Source of the DNA: an uncultured Oscillospiraceae bacterium
GTDB taxonomy: Bacteria > Bacillota > Clostridia > Oscillospirales > Acutalibacteraceae
Assembly (NCBI GenBank): GCA_900549155.1
Contig: URNF01000005.1
Coordinates: forward strand, 1 to 45,338
DNA length: 45,338 nucleotides
Reading direction: 5' to 3'
Shown here: positions 1 through 7,733 of the stretch, piece by piece
How the letters are laid out: every line of letters starts with the position of its first letter
Numbering within the stretch: position 1 is the stretch's first letter
The notes under the pieces: model-generated
Databases searched by the model: none
What the model was told of the DNA's origin: nothing
Seen by the model: the letters and a program-made list of their open reading frames with translations, nothing else
Position numbers and translations under genes: made by a program

Positions 1-55
1 CGGCGGGGAACAGTCGCAAGGATTTCTTGGAGCGGCGCATTTCCGGTGCGCTGGA
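1..55. repeat. 55-bp terminal direct repeat, left copy
   Basis: These 55 bases are identical to 45284-45338. The joint lies inside the spoVT frame and both copies are in the same frame, so the window closes into a circle without disturbing the protein. A repeat of exactly 55 bp is what a de Bruijn assembler with that k-mer leaves at the ends of a circular path; that origin is inference. It is not a phage-type or transposon-type end by anything visible. Confidence 0.95.
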
Positions 56-290
56 GGATCTCATGGACAAGCGGCAGACGCATGTGGCGCAGCCGGGCGG
101 TCAGAACCGCCTGCAGCCCGTCGAAGCGGTTGAACGGTATGCGGCGGTGGCAGCGCCGATTTTGGCAAACGGCGACATGACGGGTGCCGTTTGCATGGTG
201 CAGCCGGAGACCGGCGCCGTGCCCTCCGAGGGGGACATCAAGTTAGCGCAGGTCGCCGCCGCTTTCCTCGGAAAACAGCTCGAAGAATGA
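1..290 (+). pseudogene. spoVT: spoVT, C-terminal part (GAF-like sensor domain), continues from the right end of the window
   Basis: Codons run in frame from position 3 to the TGA at 288-290 and end in AAAFLGKQLEE, matching the end of SpoVT (stage V sporulation protein T), whose C-terminal GAF-like domain ends with a similar AAGFLARQ stretch. SpoVT is a forespore transcription regulator with an N-terminal AbrB swapped-hairpin DNA-binding domain. This part carries only the second half of the sensor domain (for example APILANGDMTGAV); the preceding part is at 45118-45338, joined through the terminal repeat. The combined frame lacks the AbrB domain and has no start codon, so the gene is called broken. 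An IS element begins 20 bp after the stop codon. Confidence 0.85.
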
Positions 291-310
291 AAAAGCATTT
301 TGCAAGGAAA

Positions 311-335
311 TGAAGTGACCCCAAAAAGTTAGACA
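311..335. repeat. IS3-family terminal inverted repeat, transposase 3' side
   Basis: Begins TGAAGTGACCCC and ends GTTAGACA, pairing imperfectly with the end at 1197-1221. It lies 20 bp beyond the spoVT stop codon, so the insertion did not cut the spoVT 3' end. Confidence 0.8.
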
Positions 336-1060
336 AAGAATTCGAATAAAAATTGTTCAAGCAACCGAAAGGGCTTGCTGTCTGTGAATGGCAGGCAGCA
401 AGCCCTTAAGCTTTGCCTTAATTCTGTGATTGTTGTAATAGTCCGAATATTCGGCTTGAAGTGTTCCATTGAGGTGAACTCCTGCAAATACAACAGTTCG
501 CTTTTGAGTAATCCAAAGAAGTTTTCAATCACGGCATTGTCAAGACAATTTCCCTTGCGGCTCATGCTCTGCCGGATGCCGTTCTCACGAAGCATTCGCT
601 GATACTGTTTGTGCCGGTACTGCCGGCCTTGGTCGGAATGGAGAATGAGATTCGGCGCCACTTTCCCGACTTCTCCCTTGTACGAACGGTATTTCTTCCT
701 TCTGACACGGCAGATGAGCCCCAGTTCCTTCATGAGCCGTTGAACGGTCTTGTGGTTTAGGGGCAGATTGCGATCATGTAGCACCTTTGTGATACGGCAA
801 TAGCCGTACCGCCCCTTGTTTTCGTGATAAATTGCTGTAATTTCCCGTTTTGCCGACTCGTACTTGTCCACTCGTTTCATCCGTTTCAAATGATAGTAGA
901 ATGTAGCACGGGGCAGTTGAGCGATATCTAACAGAATCGTCAGTGAAAATTCTTGCCTCAGTATTCGGATCACCTGTGCTTTTTCAGTCGGTGTCGCTCG
1001 TTTTCCAAAACCAAGGCTTGCAATTTTTTTAGGTAAGCATTCTCCGCGCGTAACCGCCAA
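329..1060 (-). pseudogene. IS3-family transposase orfB, internally deleted and frameshifted
   Basis: The N-terminal half is a typical IS150-type OrfB (LPRATFYYHLKRM, HENKGRYGYCRITKVL, NHKTVQRLMKELGL). Then GEVGKVAPNLI passes directly into LHSDQGRQYRHKQY. In intact relatives about 60-70 residues lie between these blocks and carry the first two aspartates of the DDE triad (family knowledge). The third part, SRKGNCLDNAVIENFFGLLK, with its glutamate, is present. After MEHFK the frame changes: the expected tail (DYYNNHRIKAKLKG) is readable one frame over, pointing to a small deletion. The frame overlaps orfA by about 90 bp, as expected for programmed -1 frameshifting. Not functional. Confidence 0.85.
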
Positions 1061-1161
1061 ACCTCTGCCGGCAGATCTTCTTCTGTTTCTTTTTGCATGG
1101 TTTCCACGACCGGTTTCTTAAATTCCGGCGTGTATCGTTTGTTTGGTACTCCCTTTGGCAT
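970..1161 (-). pseudogene. IS3-family orfA, internally deleted
   Basis: The start is the ATG at 1161 (MPKGVPNKRYTPEFKK); a further upstream ATG at 1170 is less typical. The N-terminal block jumps from VVETMQKE straight to TEEDLPAEVWRLRAENAYL. Relatives have about 60 further residues there, comprising most of the helix-turn-helix region (family knowledge). The leucine-zipper-like end, LRAENAYLKKLQALVLENE, remains. The loss removes most of the DNA-binding part, so the product should not recognise the IS ends. Confidence 0.8.
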
Positions 1162-1196
1162 TAAAATCACCCCACTTGTTAGACATTATATCACAT

Positions 1197-1221
1197 TGTC
1201 TAACAAATGGGGTGCAGTTCA
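1197..1221. repeat. IS3-family terminal inverted repeat, transposase 5' side
   Basis: In reverse complement this reads TGAACTGCACCCC, a short variable part, then GTTAGACA. A second GTTAGACA copy lies just inside at about 1178-1185, giving the local inverted pair often seen around IS3-family promoters. Confidence 0.75.
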
Positions 1222-1296
1222 AAAGCTTGCGAAACGCTTTTACATAGGTATTTGACATTTGACGATTGTCGAGGTTGTAGATCACGCAGGCGATGC

Positions 1297-1510
1297 CGGT
1301 GATGAGCGTAAAGGGAACGGCGCCCGTCGCCGCCGCACACGGGCCGGGGACGATGGCGACGGGAATGTGCCGCTCATGGCACAGCCGCACGGGATCCTCG
1401 CCGGGGTCGGAAATGGCGGGCAGTCCCGCATCGCTCACCAAAACAGCATTCTCTCCCGCCGCAAGGCGGTCGCAGACAGCCTCCGCGGTTTGCGAGGCGA
1501 CAAAAACGAG
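1297..1510 (-). pseudogene. rsmI: rsmI fragment (16S rRNA C1402 2'-O-methyltransferase)
   Basis: The minus-strand frame contains CDRLAAGENAVLVSDAGLPA, then ISDPGEDPVRLC and IPVAIVPGPCAAATGAV. These are the hallmark SDAG.PAISDPG and VPGP blocks of RsmI, the SAM-dependent enzyme that methylates the ribose of C1402 in 16S rRNA. Only about 70 residues are recognisable, against about 280 in a full protein. The N-terminal part and everything after the PGP block are missing, and the frame runs on into unrelated sequence and then the IS. It is convergent with the spoVT fragment. In Bacillus subtilis rsmI lies convergent to abrB, a spoVT relative, so this may be a relic of that order (inference). Confidence 0.8.
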
Positions 1511-1680
1511 CTCTTGGCGGAATATATGAAAAACGGCGAGCTTCCCCATATCACAAATTTCGCAGGTGACAGCGAAAAAATCGACATCCGGGATCGGTTA
1601 TATGAGGCGCGAAATAAAAGAGCAATTCCTATCACCCGATTCAATACCGGACTCATGCCAATCAATTCAGTATTTAATTT

Positions 1681-1705
1681 TGTCTAAACTTTGGGGTTCA
1701 CTTCA
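1681..1705. repeat. Solitary IS3-family end
   Basis: In reverse complement this reads TGAAGTGAACCCC then AAAG and TTTAGACA, closer to the end at 311-335 than the 1197-1221 end is. It is inverted relative to 311-335. No transposase sequence adjoins it. The 90 bp to its left are not recognised and may be the remainder of a second, otherwise lost element. Confidence 0.65.
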
Positions 1706-1728
1706 ATTTCATTATATCGCCATATTGC

Positions 1729-2586
1729 CTATTTATTCAGGTAGTTTGTCGACACGAATCGCGAGCGCCATTCGATGGGCGCAACGGTTGCAAATTGGCG
1801 AAATTTTCGCGAAAAGTAGGAATAGCTGTTGTAGCCGCACGCGGCGGCAATTTCGGTCAATTCGAGCTTATCCTCTTTAATGAGGTGTTGCGCATATTCG
1901 ATGCGGCACATGTGGATATAGTCGGTGATCGGCAGCCCGAGATTTTTTTTGAACTTGCGGCACAGGTGCGATTTGCTGTAGGAAAATCGCTCGGCCAGTT
2001 GATCTGTGGTGATGTCTTCGGCAAAGTGTTGTTTGATGTAGTCGAGCAGTGCGCTGAAACGGTCATCTGTGCTGGAAAAGAAATAGGTGCTGCTCATATG
2101 GTGCTGCATCAGATAAGCGATAAACAGACAAAGCTGCCCCTTTTCGGCGATCGGCTGCACCAGCCCCTTGGCGTCATGCGCCTGTACGACGGCATCAAAA
2201 AGGCGGTTTGCTTCGGTGTCCCGAAATCTCGCCTCAAAATGATAGGTGCCGTCAAGCAGATCGTGCAGCATTTTTTGTTCAAACGGCGTATTGCCCAAAA
2301 GCTCATTCCATTTGAATTGCAGGGCGCGGTAATAGCAGCCGTTTTCGCCTGTGCGACCGGCATGAACGACATTGGCACCGAACACGACCATGTCCCCGGG
2401 AACGGCAGTGAAACGCTCGCCCTCGTATTCAATATGGATCTCCCGGTCATAGATCTGTAAAACTTCAAACGCATCATGCCAATGCGGTTTGAACACATCG
2501 TCAGCCACATTGCTTTCGTTAAGAATTGAACTGACAATAAAATCGCCGTAGCTGACATAGATCTTTTCCCTCAGATTTTCGTCCAT
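1729..2586 (-). CDS. AraC-family transcriptional regulator (cupin sensor plus double HTH)
   Basis: A 285-residue regulator starting at the ATG at 2586, chosen because GAGGTGA lies just upstream and MDENLREKIY begins a normal sensor domain; the frame is open further upstream but without homology. Residues about 30-110 form a cupin-like sugar-sensing fold (PHWHDAFEVLQIYDREIHIE, VPGDMVVFGANVVHA). The last 100 residues are the AraC/XylS DNA-binding unit with two helix-turn-helix motifs (TTDQLAERFSYSKSHLCRKF and LTEIAAACGYNSYSYFSRKF). It is divergent from the 18-gene run at 2886 and shares a 299-bp intergenic region with it, so it is the obvious local regulator, probably an activator responding to an imported sugar (inference). 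Intact; ends 24 bp from the solitary IS end. Confidence 0.92.
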   Translation of the reverse strand: MDENLREKIYVSYGDFIVSSILNESNVADDVFKPHWHDAFEVLQIYDREIHIEYEGERFTAVPGDMVVFGANVVHAGRTGENGCYYRALQFKWNELLGNTPFEQKMLHDLLDGTYHFEARFRDTEANRLFDAVVQAHDAKGLVQPIAEKGQLCLFIAYLMQHHMSSTYFFSSTDDRFSALLDYIKQHFAEDITTDQLAERFSYSKSHLCRKFKKNLGLPITDYIHMCRIEYAQHLIKEDKLELTEIAAACGYNSYSYFSRKFRQFATVAPIEWRSRFVSTNYLNK

Positions 2587-2769
2587 ATATTTCACCTCAC
2601 AAAACGGCAATGGCAATATAGTTACTGGTATTGTATGTGATGGACATAAACGGCAAGCGCCCCTGTCCACAATGAACAATGCACAAAGAAATTTTAGCAC
2701 ATTTTTAGGTGTTATGCAATAGAAAGCGGCTTCCCAATGTAGGATTGGATGCTTTTTCCTGCAAGAGGG

Positions 2770-2799
2770 CAAAATCGTTCAAAATCATGCAAATAGTGA
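2770..2799. promoter_or_regulatory. Three helically phased 10-bp direct repeats, candidate AraC-type operator
   Basis: Three tandem units occur with exactly 10-bp period: CAAAATCGTT (2770), CAAAATCATG (2780) and CAAATAGTGA (2790). AraC-family dimers typically bind direct repeats on one face of the helix just upstream of a weak -35. That fits: the repeats end about 30 bp before the -10 at 2830. Assignment to the divergent AraC protein is inference. Confidence 0.4.
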
Positions 2800-2806
2800 T
2801 GTAGAA

Positions 2807-2835
2807 ATTTCTCGATGAATTCGCTAAAATATAAT
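2807..2835 (+). promoter_or_regulatory. Probable promoter of the 18-gene run
   Basis: A perfect -10 hexamer TATAAT lies at 2830-2835. The position 17 bp upstream (2807-2812) is ATTTCT, a poor -35, as expected for an activator-dependent promoter. The first start codon is 51 bp downstream of the -10, behind a strong AAGGAGG site at 2872-2878. Confidence 0.5.
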
Positions 2836-2885
2836 CAGCAGAGGTCTCTCTATATCCCGTAATGCTATTTTAAGGAGGAAAAAGT

Positions 2886-5800
2886 ATGACGCATCCTGGA
2901 AAATCAAGACATATCAAGACGATCGCTGTCGTGACGGCGTTTGTTTTGGTCGTTATGTCAATCGGGATCAGCGGCAGCGTTTTGGCAGCGCCTGAATCGG
3001 TATCGAGTTTCGAAGCTGATTTTTCGGGTCTGAAAAACGGAACGATCCTGACGGAGGATACGGAAACGGTCAATTACCTGAATGATCGTTTTCTGTTCTA
3101 CTCGTTTCAGTATTACCCGTCATCCGGAGACGGCGATCCGCAGTATTTCGAGCGGGGCAAGGTCAACGGTTACCTGATCGATGACGGGGAAAACGGACAG
3201 ATCTTTCCGGATACCGGTGCGCACGCCGCTTATGACATGGACGGCTACGGAGCAAATGCGGATAAGCCGATCCCTATGTGGACAATAGATGGGGAGTGGC
3301 TCTACAGCACCGGATATTCTGCGGCTGACGCACCTCTTTTCCGTACGGCGGAATTGATGTATCTGCGCGGTGACACAGCCAGCGGCTTTGCGGTGTTGGA
3401 GGATTTCAAGCTGGAAACGGACTTTATGTTCCGTGAGGACGGCGTGCAGGATAACCTTTCCGTGTATTTCCGCGCCGGGTCGGCAGGCAATGCAGCCGAT
3501 GGCAGCAGCCAATCGATGATCACCTTCAACACAAACGGCGATCTGTTTGTCGGTCGCACACCGTGGCATAATACATTGCAATACAATGATGTGCTGAAGG
3601 CGGCGGACGGCAGCCGCGTCAAATTTGACCGTGGGCATGCGTATCATCTGTCGATGACGCTGCAGGGTCATGCGCTTACCTTTACCGTTGCGGATGGCAG
3701 CAAGGAAATTGCCGTCTACACGACAAACAGTGTGCAGATCTCCGAGGGCAGTCAGGGCGGGTATCTGGCGCTTTCCGGATCAAACGGCGGTGTTAAATAT
3801 GCCGGCATTACCGTCGAACGCTATGGCAGTGACGGCAAGGTGTTGGATTTCAACGATCTGACAGACGGCTACGGTTTCGGCATGAACGGTCGGGCGTATA
3901 TTTGCGCCAGGACGAAATATGTGTGCAAAGAGGGCGGCGGTCAAGCATGGTGGGAGCAGTATTACTACCGTACACCGGGCGCAACCTACGAACTGGACTA
4001 TACCAAGCGCAGCGGCGAGGCCAACAGTTGGCTCGGTATGGATTCCGCCAAGACGGCGGCAGCAGACCTCGGCGCAAGATTCAACGTATATCACGACCAG
4101 AATGTGAACAACGTACATAAATTCGTCAAGGCACCGGAGTTTTTCAGCCATCATGTAGGCTCCGGCATCAGCGACGGATACTATGGCGCAATGTACATTG
4201 CCAACGGCGGGCGTTTGCTGGCATTTCTCGATGTGATCGGTCAGGGATTGCTCAAGCAGAATATGTCCCTCGTGCCGAAAACGGATAACGGCAGTGAATT
4301 GGTGACGGAGAACTTTGAAACAAAGTTTTCGGCAATTCTGTTCAGCGATAATTCGGAACAGGCTGTTTCGCTGAGCTTCCGTTCCCAATCGGCAGGGCAG
4401 TCGCTGAATGATGAGGTGACCGGCGGTTATGCCGACAAGGTGACGATCCACTTTACGGGCTCCGGCTTTGCCATATTTGACGGCGAGAGCTCACCGTTGT
4501 CCGGAATCAGCTATACACCGTGGAATAACGGCAGGGTGTTGTCCGGTGCCGTGGCAAACATTTATGCAAAAGCGGTCGGCGACAAGCTGTGGATGCGGGT
4601 GACGAACGACGGCGGCGATGTGCTGTATGATAACAGCGATGCTCCGATCACGCTCAAGACCGGCGGTGGCGGATACCTGTACTATACCGCGAACGATCAG
4701 CGCGGATATTTCACCTCGATCGTCTGCCGCCGATTGGACAGAGCCGGCAATGCGGCCGACTGGAACGGTGCTGATACGGTGGAGATCACGAAGGTGCTGA
4801 CGCAGCTTGAAGATGTGACGGTCGATCGCAGCAAGGGGGAAAGCCTGAATCTGCGCACGGCGTTAACCGGTGAGGACAAGGACGGCAACAAATATCCGTT
4901 AAAGGTGAAATGGAGTTCGGAGGAATACCGTTCGTACAAGGAGGGCACTTTCACCTTTACGGCAGCGCCTGCCGATGGTTCATTCACCTTTGTTGCCGAT
5001 GCCGCTGCAAAGATAAAGGTGACAAATGTGATCGGCGGCGATTTCGACACCGAGACCTCACGCAAGTATTATTTCGACAGCACGGATGATCTGCGGGACT
5101 TTGTATGCCATAACTCCTCGCTGGATCTTTCGAAAAACACGGAATATTATGATGTGAAGATGACAAAAGTGGATCCGCTCGACTGTTGGAGCCTCTTGAA
5201 CGGCAGTGTGCTTTCTACCTACAGTCGTACATTCAACGGCGGTTGGAACGGCATCAGTCGTGCTAGCGATGTGTCGACAATGGTGCTCGCGGATGATGAT
5301 GTGGCACTGATCAACTATAAGCTGGAGATTGATTATAAACACGGTTCCGACTGGTGGTATCCGTATGTGTTGTACGGTGTGCAGGATCCGGCGCAGTTCT
5401 TCGGCAGGGTCTATGTCTCGCCGACGCAGGGCGACAAAACGACCGGTAATGCAACCGACCTCGCCTTTGACGATCAGACCAAGCGCGGCGGTGTGTATAC
5501 CTATCTGGAGGTTGAGGGCAACTTCAACTTCTGGGGCGCGATCCAGGGAGATCAGTACGGTCGGGTCATATACGATCGTGATATCACCGACGGACAGGAT
5601 TTCATCGAAACCTATGACCGCAATGCGACGCACCACATGACGGTGACAGTGGTAAACGGCACGGTCGGTGTGCAGGTCGATGATTCCGATGTTTACTATG
5701 CGGAACTGGACGATATTGCGCTGGGCGGCTATGTCGGTTTCGGTTCGTGCGGCAACGGGGTGTCCTTCTCGGGACTGAAGATCACGGCGCTGGATGAATT

Positions 5801-5933
5801 CGGCGAGCCGATGCGCCTTGCCGATGCCGAAAAGGGTTTTGCTCCCGAACCGACACCGGACACCTACGCCGGTTGGCTGCCGTTTGAAACGGATTGGGCG
5901 TTTGATTGGAAAGCACCGTACACCTTTGACTGA
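2886..5933 (+). CDS. Large secreted protein with three lectin-like (concanavalin A-type) beta-sandwich modules
   Basis: 1015 residues; ATG with AAGGAGG 7 bp upstream. An N-terminal Sec signal (IAVVTAFVLVVMSIGISG) is followed by three related modules at about residues 37-315, 318-625 and 715-985. Each has an ADFSGL/DFNDL-like start, aromatic and glycine-rich strands, and an end of the type GGYLALSGSNGGVKYAGITV, GGGYLYYTANDQRGYFTSIV or GGYVGFGSCGNGVSFSGLKI. This pattern resembles LamG/DUF1080-type glycan-binding sandwiches. Residues about 635-710 look like a bacterial Ig-like linker. No catalytic motif or anchor was recognised. The first 625 residues are clearly paralogous to the N-terminal part of the protein at 22164. 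Probably captures glycan outside the cell (inference). Confidence 0.75.
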   Translation: MTHPGKSRHIKTIAVVTAFVLVVMSIGISGSVLAAPESVSSFEADFSGLKNGTILTEDTETVNYLNDRFLFYSFQYYPSSGDGDPQYFERGKVNGYLIDDGENGQIFPDTGAHAAYDMDGYGANADKPIPMWTIDGEWLYSTGYSAADAPLFRTAELMYLRGDTASGFAVLEDFKLETDFMFREDGVQDNLSVYFRAGSAGNAADGSSQSMITFNTNGDLFVGRTPWHNTLQYNDVLKAADGSRVKFDRGHAYHLSMTLQGHALTFTVADGSKEIAVYTTNSVQISEGSQGGYLALSGSNGGVKYAGITVERYGSDGKVLDFNDLTDGYGFGMNGRAYICARTKYVCKEGGGQAWWEQYYYRTPGATYELDYTKRSGEANSWLGMDSAKTAAADLGARFNVYHDQNVNNVHKFVKAPEFFSHHVGSGISDGYYGAMYIANGGRLLAFLDVIGQGLLKQNMSLVPKTDNGSELVTENFETKFSAILFSDNSEQAVSLSFRSQSAGQSLNDEVTGGYADKVTIHFTGSGFAIFDGESSPLSGISYTPWNNGRVLSGAVANIYAKAVGDKLWMRVTNDGGDVLYDNSDAPITLKTGGGGYLYYTANDQRGYFTSIVCRRLDRAGNAADWNGADTVEITKVLTQLEDVTVDRSKGESLNLRTALTGEDKDGNKYPLKVKWSSEEYRSYKEGTFTFTAAPADGSFTFVADAAAKIKVTNVIGGDFDTETSRKYYFDSTDDLRDFVCHNSSLDLSKNTEYYDVKMTKVDPLDCWSLLNGSVLSTYSRTFNGGWNGISRASDVSTMVLADDDVALINYKLEIDYKHGSDWWYPYVLYGVQDPAQFFGRVYVSPTQGDKTTGNATDLAFDDQTKRGGVYTYLEVEGNFNFWGAIQGDQYGRVIYDRDITDGQDFIETYDRNATHHMTVTVVNGTVGVQVDDSDVYYAELDDIALGGYVGFGSCGNGVSFSGLKITALDEFGEPMRLADAEKGFAPEPTPDTYAGWLPFETDWAFDWKAPYTFD

Positions 5934-5960
5934 CAGGTTTAGGAAAGGAGCACTTTTATT

Positions 5961-7679
5961 ATGACAAAGAAGTTCAGAATGGCAGCATTGTTTTTGAGCG
6001 CCGTCATGGTCGGTTCATCCCTGGCGGGCTGCAGCATGACGAAAAACAACACTTCGGACATTTATTCCGAGTGGACGGAAGTGGTGACCCGCCCCGGTGA
6101 GACGCTTCCCACCGACGACGACGGCAACACCTATGTGACGGATAAGGATGGAAAAACCAAGAGAGTCACCAAGAGTACAAAAAAGGACAGCTCCGGCAAC
6201 AAGGACAACGCCGGTGACAATAAAGACAATAACAGCGGTAATATCAATGCCACACACACGACCCGCAAACCGGGCAGTCCCACATTGGATTTTACGCCCG
6301 TGGCGGATAAGGGTGCGAACTACGATGTCAAAGGAACGGTGACGATCGCTGTGGATACGGCGCGTCCGACCGACTATGACGCCATGTTCGATGTGATGCA
6401 GAAGCTGTATCCGAATGTGAAGATCAAGTTCGATTACTGGGCGCACAATAAGAGCGACAGCTCTCTTGAATATCTGACCACCCGTGCGTCCACCGGCACG
6501 ATGGCGGACATCGTCTTTGACGATGCCGGATGCTTGCCCTCTTACATTATGCAAGGCTGGGTATATCCCATCACGAAATTCGTGAATGCGGATGCAGAGG
6601 CCTCCAGCCTGCCCGCCAACCTGCGCAAGGATTATACCTACAACGGCGAGTTGTACGCTCTGCCGAACTCGGCACACTTTGATGTGGAAGTATTCAATAC
6701 GGATCTGCTTAACAAGCTCGGCTTGAAAGCACCCGGTATGACATGGACAATGAAGGATTATGAGGACTACCTGCGCAAGGCGGCTGCCAAGTTCAGCTCG
6801 AAGCTTTGCGTCGGCACCGCGACTCTTGGGGATGCACACACCCGTTATGCCTGGTATTCCTCCATGCAGAAGGGCGCGCACTACGGCCAGTGGGGCTATG
6901 ACTATAACACCCAGCAGGTCGATGCTTCCATTCTGACCGAGGGCACGAAGATGGCGTATTATTGGCGCACGATGATGTCGGGTGTTGAGGCGTGGTATGA
7001 ACAGACGCAAAAGGGCGCAAACGGTGTGACACAGCTGGAGGCCAACCTGGGACTCAGCGACTATAATGCCGCCTTCACTGCCGGCAAGGCACTGATCATG
7101 GACTGGAACACCGGCGGCACGAATAAAACAAGCCTCAAGTACAAGTTCAAACATGCGGTCTTACCTACGCCGAACACCAACGGCCGCCTGTCGATGCATG
7201 TGGACTGCAGCTTTATGACCACGGCATGCAAGGAGGAAAACGCGGCTGCTGCCTATCAGCTGCTGCGCTTCATGACCTTCTCGACGAACGGCAACCTTGC
7301 TCGCCTGACCATGTATGAGGATTCTCAGAAGGGCAAGTATTCTCTCAACAGCCGCATCTATTATCCCACGACCACCAGCAAAACCGTGCTTGATAAGTTC
7401 AACAGGATGTCGGTTGTGACCGAGACCGACAAGTACCTTGTGGCGAATATTCCGAATTCCTCCCGGTATGATGCGCACAAGCTTGTACCGAATATGTATG
7501 ACAGCTTCTTTAAGACCGCCGCCTATGCATATAACGACATCATGTCCGGCAAAGACAAGACCGGCGCCGGCATGACGGAGGCAGTCAAAAAATGGAACAC
7601 CATGATCAAATCGAACATCGACACGATGAACACGGAGATCAAAAAGGCGCAAGCGGAGTTCAACAAGACGCACAAGTGA
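5961..7679 (+). CDS. Lipoprotein sugar-binding protein of an ABC importer (family 1 SBP)
   Basis: 572 residues; ATG behind GGAAAGGAG, 27 bp after the previous gene. A short signal ends in lipobox SLAGC with Cys24, predicting lipid anchoring on the outer face of the membrane. Residues about 30-110 are a flexible Thr/Lys/Asn/Asp-rich linker. From about 115 on it is a SBP_bac_1-type binding protein (GTVTIAVDTARPTDYDAMFD; YTYNGELYALPNSAHFDVEV; AFTAGKALIMDWNTGG). It delivers an oligosaccharide to membrane permeases. No permease follows directly; the nearest are the pairs at 14063 and 20253. As there are two binding proteins and two permease pairs, this one may serve the second pair (inference). 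A GC-rich hairpin follows the stop codon. Confidence 0.88.
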   Translation: MTKKFRMAALFLSAVMVGSSLAGCSMTKNNTSDIYSEWTEVVTRPGETLPTDDDGNTYVTDKDGKTKRVTKSTKKDSSGNKDNAGDNKDNNSGNINATHTTRKPGSPTLDFTPVADKGANYDVKGTVTIAVDTARPTDYDAMFDVMQKLYPNVKIKFDYWAHNKSDSSLEYLTTRASTGTMADIVFDDAGCLPSYIMQGWVYPITKFVNADAEASSLPANLRKDYTYNGELYALPNSAHFDVEVFNTDLLNKLGLKAPGMTWTMKDYEDYLRKAAAKFSSKLCVGTATLGDAHTRYAWYSSMQKGAHYGQWGYDYNTQQVDASILTEGTKMAYYWRTMMSGVEAWYEQTQKGANGVTQLEANLGLSDYNAAFTAGKALIMDWNTGGTNKTSLKYKFKHAVLPTPNTNGRLSMHVDCSFMTTACKEENAAAAYQLLRFMTFSTNGNLARLTMYEDSQKGKYSLNSRIYYPTTTSKTVLDKFNRMSVVTETDKYLVANIPNSSRYDAHKLVPNMYDSFFKTAAYAYNDIMSGKDKTGAGMTEAVKKWNTMIKSNIDTMNTEIKKAQAEFNKTHK

Positions 7680-7691
7680 TCGGATATATAT

Positions 7692-7714
7692 CCGCCCCGG
7701 GCAATCCGGGGCGG
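7692..7714. terminator. GC-rich intercistronic hairpin
   Basis: CCGCCCCGG, loop GCAAT, CCGGGGCGG: a perfect 9-bp stem 12 bp after the binding-protein stop codon, without a T tract. Such hairpins after binding-protein genes often protect the upstream mRNA or partly end transcription, making the binding protein more abundant than what follows (inference). Confidence 0.6.
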
Positions 7715-7733
7715 CAGAATGGGGGCGTAAAAT

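Larger units (their letters stand above)
311..1221 (-). mobile_element. Degenerate IS3-family (IS150-like) insertion sequence
   Basis: The element is bounded by imperfect inverted ends of about 25 bp: 311-335 (starts TGAAGTGACCCC and ends TTAGACA) and, inverted, 1197-1221 (TGAACTGCACCCC ... TTAGACA). Between them lie overlapping orfA and orfB on the minus strand. At about 0.91 kb it is much shorter than a normal member of roughly 1.4 kb. The missing length is explained by internal losses in both orfs: most of the orfA middle, the part of the orfB core carrying the first two acidic catalytic residues, and a small out-of-frame loss near the orfB end. It cannot encode an active transposase. No clear target-site duplication was seen. 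Confidence 0.85.

Noticed and set aside
1259..1687. Plus-strand frames over the rsmI fragment
   Set aside because: The minus strand carries the conserved RsmI blocks; the plus frames have no homology.
311..1705. One full-length 1.4-kb IS150-type element bounded by 311 and 1705
   Set aside because: The length and inverted ends are tempting, but the transposase 5' end is at 1221 with its own terminal repeat, and an rsmI fragment lies between 1221 and 1681.
6140..6290. Low-complexity Asn/Lys/Asp/Thr stretch as a separate repeat element
   Set aside because: It is the flexible linker of the lipoprotein binding protein, normal between lipid anchor and binding domain.
7681..7694. 14-bp palindrome CGGATATATATCCG as an operator
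   Set aside because: It directly follows the stop codon and overlaps the GC hairpin; no promoter follows, so no regulatory role can be supported.
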